DNA of 15,107 bases from Burkholderiales bacterium RIFCSPHIGHO2_12_FULL_61_11 (GTDB lineage Bacteria > Pseudomonadota > Gammaproteobacteria > Burkholderiales > Burkholderiaceae_C). The notes beneath the pieces are model-generated. The model made no database searches and was not told the DNA's origin. It saw only the letters and a list, made by a program, of their open reading frames with translations. This document shows positions 14,002 through 15,107 of the stretch, piece after piece (the first letter of the stretch is position 1; every line of letters begins with the position of its first letter). The stretch spans positions 4,066 to 19,172 of the forward strand of contig MERZ01000341.1 in assembly GCA_001770785.1 (NCBI GenBank). The letters run 5' to 3'. Both the position numbers and the translations under genes were made by a program.

Positions 14002-14142
14002 GCTGGCTTTCACGTCAAGGCTTTGATCATCCGCGCATTGAGCCGGGCTGTGTGACCGGGAAAACCACAGGTTGCACGCTGCCCTGATGGCTCGCGAGAT
14101 TCTCGCCAGATTGCATCGCTCTTTGGCATTGCCTTGTCGAAG

Positions 14143-14334
14143 TCATTCATCATCACGCACTGGCAGGCCATGGTGCAGCGCCCATTCCTTGGCCTTGGCG
14201 ATGGCGATGCGAATCGCCCGTCCCTCATCCATGCTCTCGGCAAGCAGCGCGTTGGCGATTTCTATCGCCTTGAGCCGCGCAGGCTCGCTCAAATGCCGCA
14301 TTGATGTGGGGAAGTACTCGGTGTTCCAGGGCAT
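14143..14334 (-). CDS. Small YdaT-like protein of unknown function
   Basis: A 63-aa soluble protein, MPWNTEYFPTSMRHLSEPAR, then LKAIEIANALLAESMDEGRA and IRIAIAKAKEWALHHG. Small proteins with the pattern MPW...(Y/F)P.SM..L....R.KAIEIAN.LL.E...EG.AI.IA..KA.EW occur widely in bacteria and are annotated as YdaT-related; their role is unknown. ATG 14334 is chosen because the family starts at MPW and GGAAGG lies about 6 nt before it, a strong ribosome binding site. The frame is open to 14373, but that extension overlaps the upstream oxidase gene. It begins 20 nt after the FAD oxidase stop, so the two are probably co-transcribed. Confidence 0.8.
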   Translation of the reverse strand: MPWNTEYFPTSMRHLSEPARLKAIEIANALLAESMDEGRAIRIAIAKAKEWALHHGLPVRDDE

Positions 14335-14354
14335 GGTTGACCTTCCCGTTTGGT

Positions 14355-15107
14355 TCATGCGCGCAGCACGCATTTTTGGTAAAGCCCGAGCATTCGCCCG
14401 GCCGGGTCGTACTTGGCTTTCAGGGTCTGGTAGTGCTCGATGGCGTAGGCCTGCGCAAACTCCTCAGCGGTAAAAAAGCAGTCCGAGTAAAGCGACTTGA
14501 TGCCGCCCAGGCGCATCACTTCGCGCTCGACCAGCCGGTTGAAGTGACCCGGCTCGAAGGCGGCAGCGCTTTCGACTACGTCCCAGAAACCGAAGTTGAC
14601 ATAGAGGCTGCCGGGTGCCAGGGGATACAGCGTGAACTGTGCCCCCAGTGCTGGCCCGCGCACCGGGCAGATCCAGATTGGCAGGATGCCGATCTCGCGC
14701 AGCAAAAAGGCGAGAAATTCGGGGGCGGCGGCGATCGGGATATCGACGTCCTGGATGACGGATTCGGTAAAGCGGCCGCGCCAGCGGGCCAGGCGGCGCG
14801 TCAGACCCCAGCGGGCGTTCCAGCGCATGACCCGGGTGTAGGTGCGCGAATTGAGCCGGTTCCTGCCAAGCAGGCGGCGCACCAGCGGATGCTGCGCGTA
14901 CAGGTTCTTCGAGCACCAGAACCAGTCGGTGTCCCAGCGCCAGATGTAGTCCTGCACGCGTAGATAGTCGACTCGCTGGTCGAGCAGCGAACGGTAGTAG
15001 ATGTGCTCGAAGCTGTAGTCGCTGAGCCAGGGCGCGGTATCGACAAAACAGGCCTGGTTGACGACCTGCTGCCGCGGCCCGAACACGACGCCATCGACAA
15101 AGTCAGC
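14355..15107 (-). CDS. FAD-binding oxidoreductase, DHCR24-like, C-terminal 250 residues (5' end outside window)
   Basis: The frame is open to the right window edge (ADFVDGVVFGPRQ...), so the N-terminal FAD-binding (PCMH-type) domain lies outside. The visible part has YLRVQDYIWRWDTDWFW, LYAQHPLVRRLLG, LPIWICPVRG, LYVNFGFWD and the end KYDPAGRMLGLYQKCVLRA. From memory these are features of 24-dehydrocholesterol reductase-like FAD oxidases; bacterial relatives include partners of methyltransferases that make branched or modified fatty acids. Only the family, not the substrate, can be called. The gene heads a probable minus-strand operon with the YdaT-like gene and perhaps the CoA-transferase. 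No upstream partner is visible because the window ends. Confidence 0.8.
   Translation of the reverse strand, partial: ADFVDGVVFGPRQQVVNQACFVDTAPWLSDYSFEHIYYRSLLDQRVDYLRVQDYIWRWDTDWFWCSKNLYAQHPLVRRLLGRNRLNSRTYTRVMRWNARWGLTRRLARWRGRFTESVIQDVDIPIAAAPEFLAFLLREIGILPIWICPVRGPALGAQFTLYPLAPGSLYVNFGFWDVVESAAAFEPGHFNRLVEREVMRLGGIKSLYSDCFFTAEEFAQAYAIEHYQTLKAKYDPAGRMLGLYQKCVLRA

Noticed and set aside
12259..14055. A 598-aa plus-strand open frame covering most of the CoA-transferase gene
   Set aside because: It is antisense to a gene with clear family motifs. Its composition is rich in His, Gln, Ala, Arg and Gly, as expected from the reverse complement of GC-rich codons, and it has no recognisable motif.
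14010..14243. A 77-aa minus-strand frame between the CoA-transferase and the YdaT-like gene
   Set aside because: It overlaps the YdaT-like gene in another frame, has Arg/Pro/Cys-rich composition and no family features. I see nothing else in 14014-14142.

Overview
The window looks like chromosome of a betaproteobacterium of the order Burkholderiales, probably Comamonadaceae (Rhodoferax/Polaromonas-like). This is judged from remembered protein families (RNase G tail, MsbA, TolB/Pal/CpoB, TcdA, CoA-transferase), the moderately high GC content and the gene style. No database was searched.

Left part (1-4600): the 3' end of rng (RNase G) converges on a tightly packed minus-strand envelope operon. 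In transcription order this is a small two-helix membrane protein, msbA (lipid A-core flippase), an O-antigen ligase-like protein and a family 9 (heptosyl-type) glycosyltransferase. Each junction overlaps by 4 nt (ATGA, GTGA, ATGA), which suggests translational coupling. The last stop codon overlaps the rng stop by 6 nt.

Middle part (4600-9300): a divergent plus-strand unit starts with a WaaE/KdtX-like family 2 glycosyltransferase. Its 3' end overlaps tolB, which is followed by pal and cpoB, the periplasmic and outer-membrane half of the Tol-Pal system. tolQRA is not in front of tolB. Next come tcdA (ct6A37 tRNA dehydratase) and two tRNA-Lys genes (UUU, CUU) with a promoter and a terminator. 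LPS core assembly and outer-membrane tethering are thus encoded back to back, and a tRNA-modifying enzyme sits beside two of its predicted substrates.

Accessory part (9250-11270): a 1.74 kb remnant of an integrative element sits in the second tRNA-Lys gene. It is bounded by a perfect 46-bp direct repeat of the tRNA 3' half (attL 9250-9295, attR 10989-11034). Inside, all on the minus strand, lie a tyrosine recombinase reduced to its catalytic domain and cut off exactly at attR, a HigB/HigA toxin-antitoxin pair with a palindromic promoter-operator, and a truncated OGFr-domain protein. Next to attL are three copies of a 9-bp motif that look like integrase arm sites. The higBA segment is bracketed by a 26-bp direct repeat that gives integrase and antitoxin the same C-terminal residues, which points to modular cargo exchange at the integrase 3' end. 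Just outside attR there is a decayed copy of the tRNA terminator and a fragment of a BrnT toxin gene.

Right part (11270-15107): a DUF4336 (metallo-beta-lactamase-like) protein on the plus strand converges on a minus-strand metabolic group. In transcription order this is a window-truncated DHCR24-like FAD oxidase, a 63-aa YdaT-like protein, and a large acetate/3-ketoacid-type CoA-transferase with an extra C-terminal domain. The most unusual stretch is the tRNA-Lys element. I do not claim a wholly new system, but its architecture deserves comparative work.
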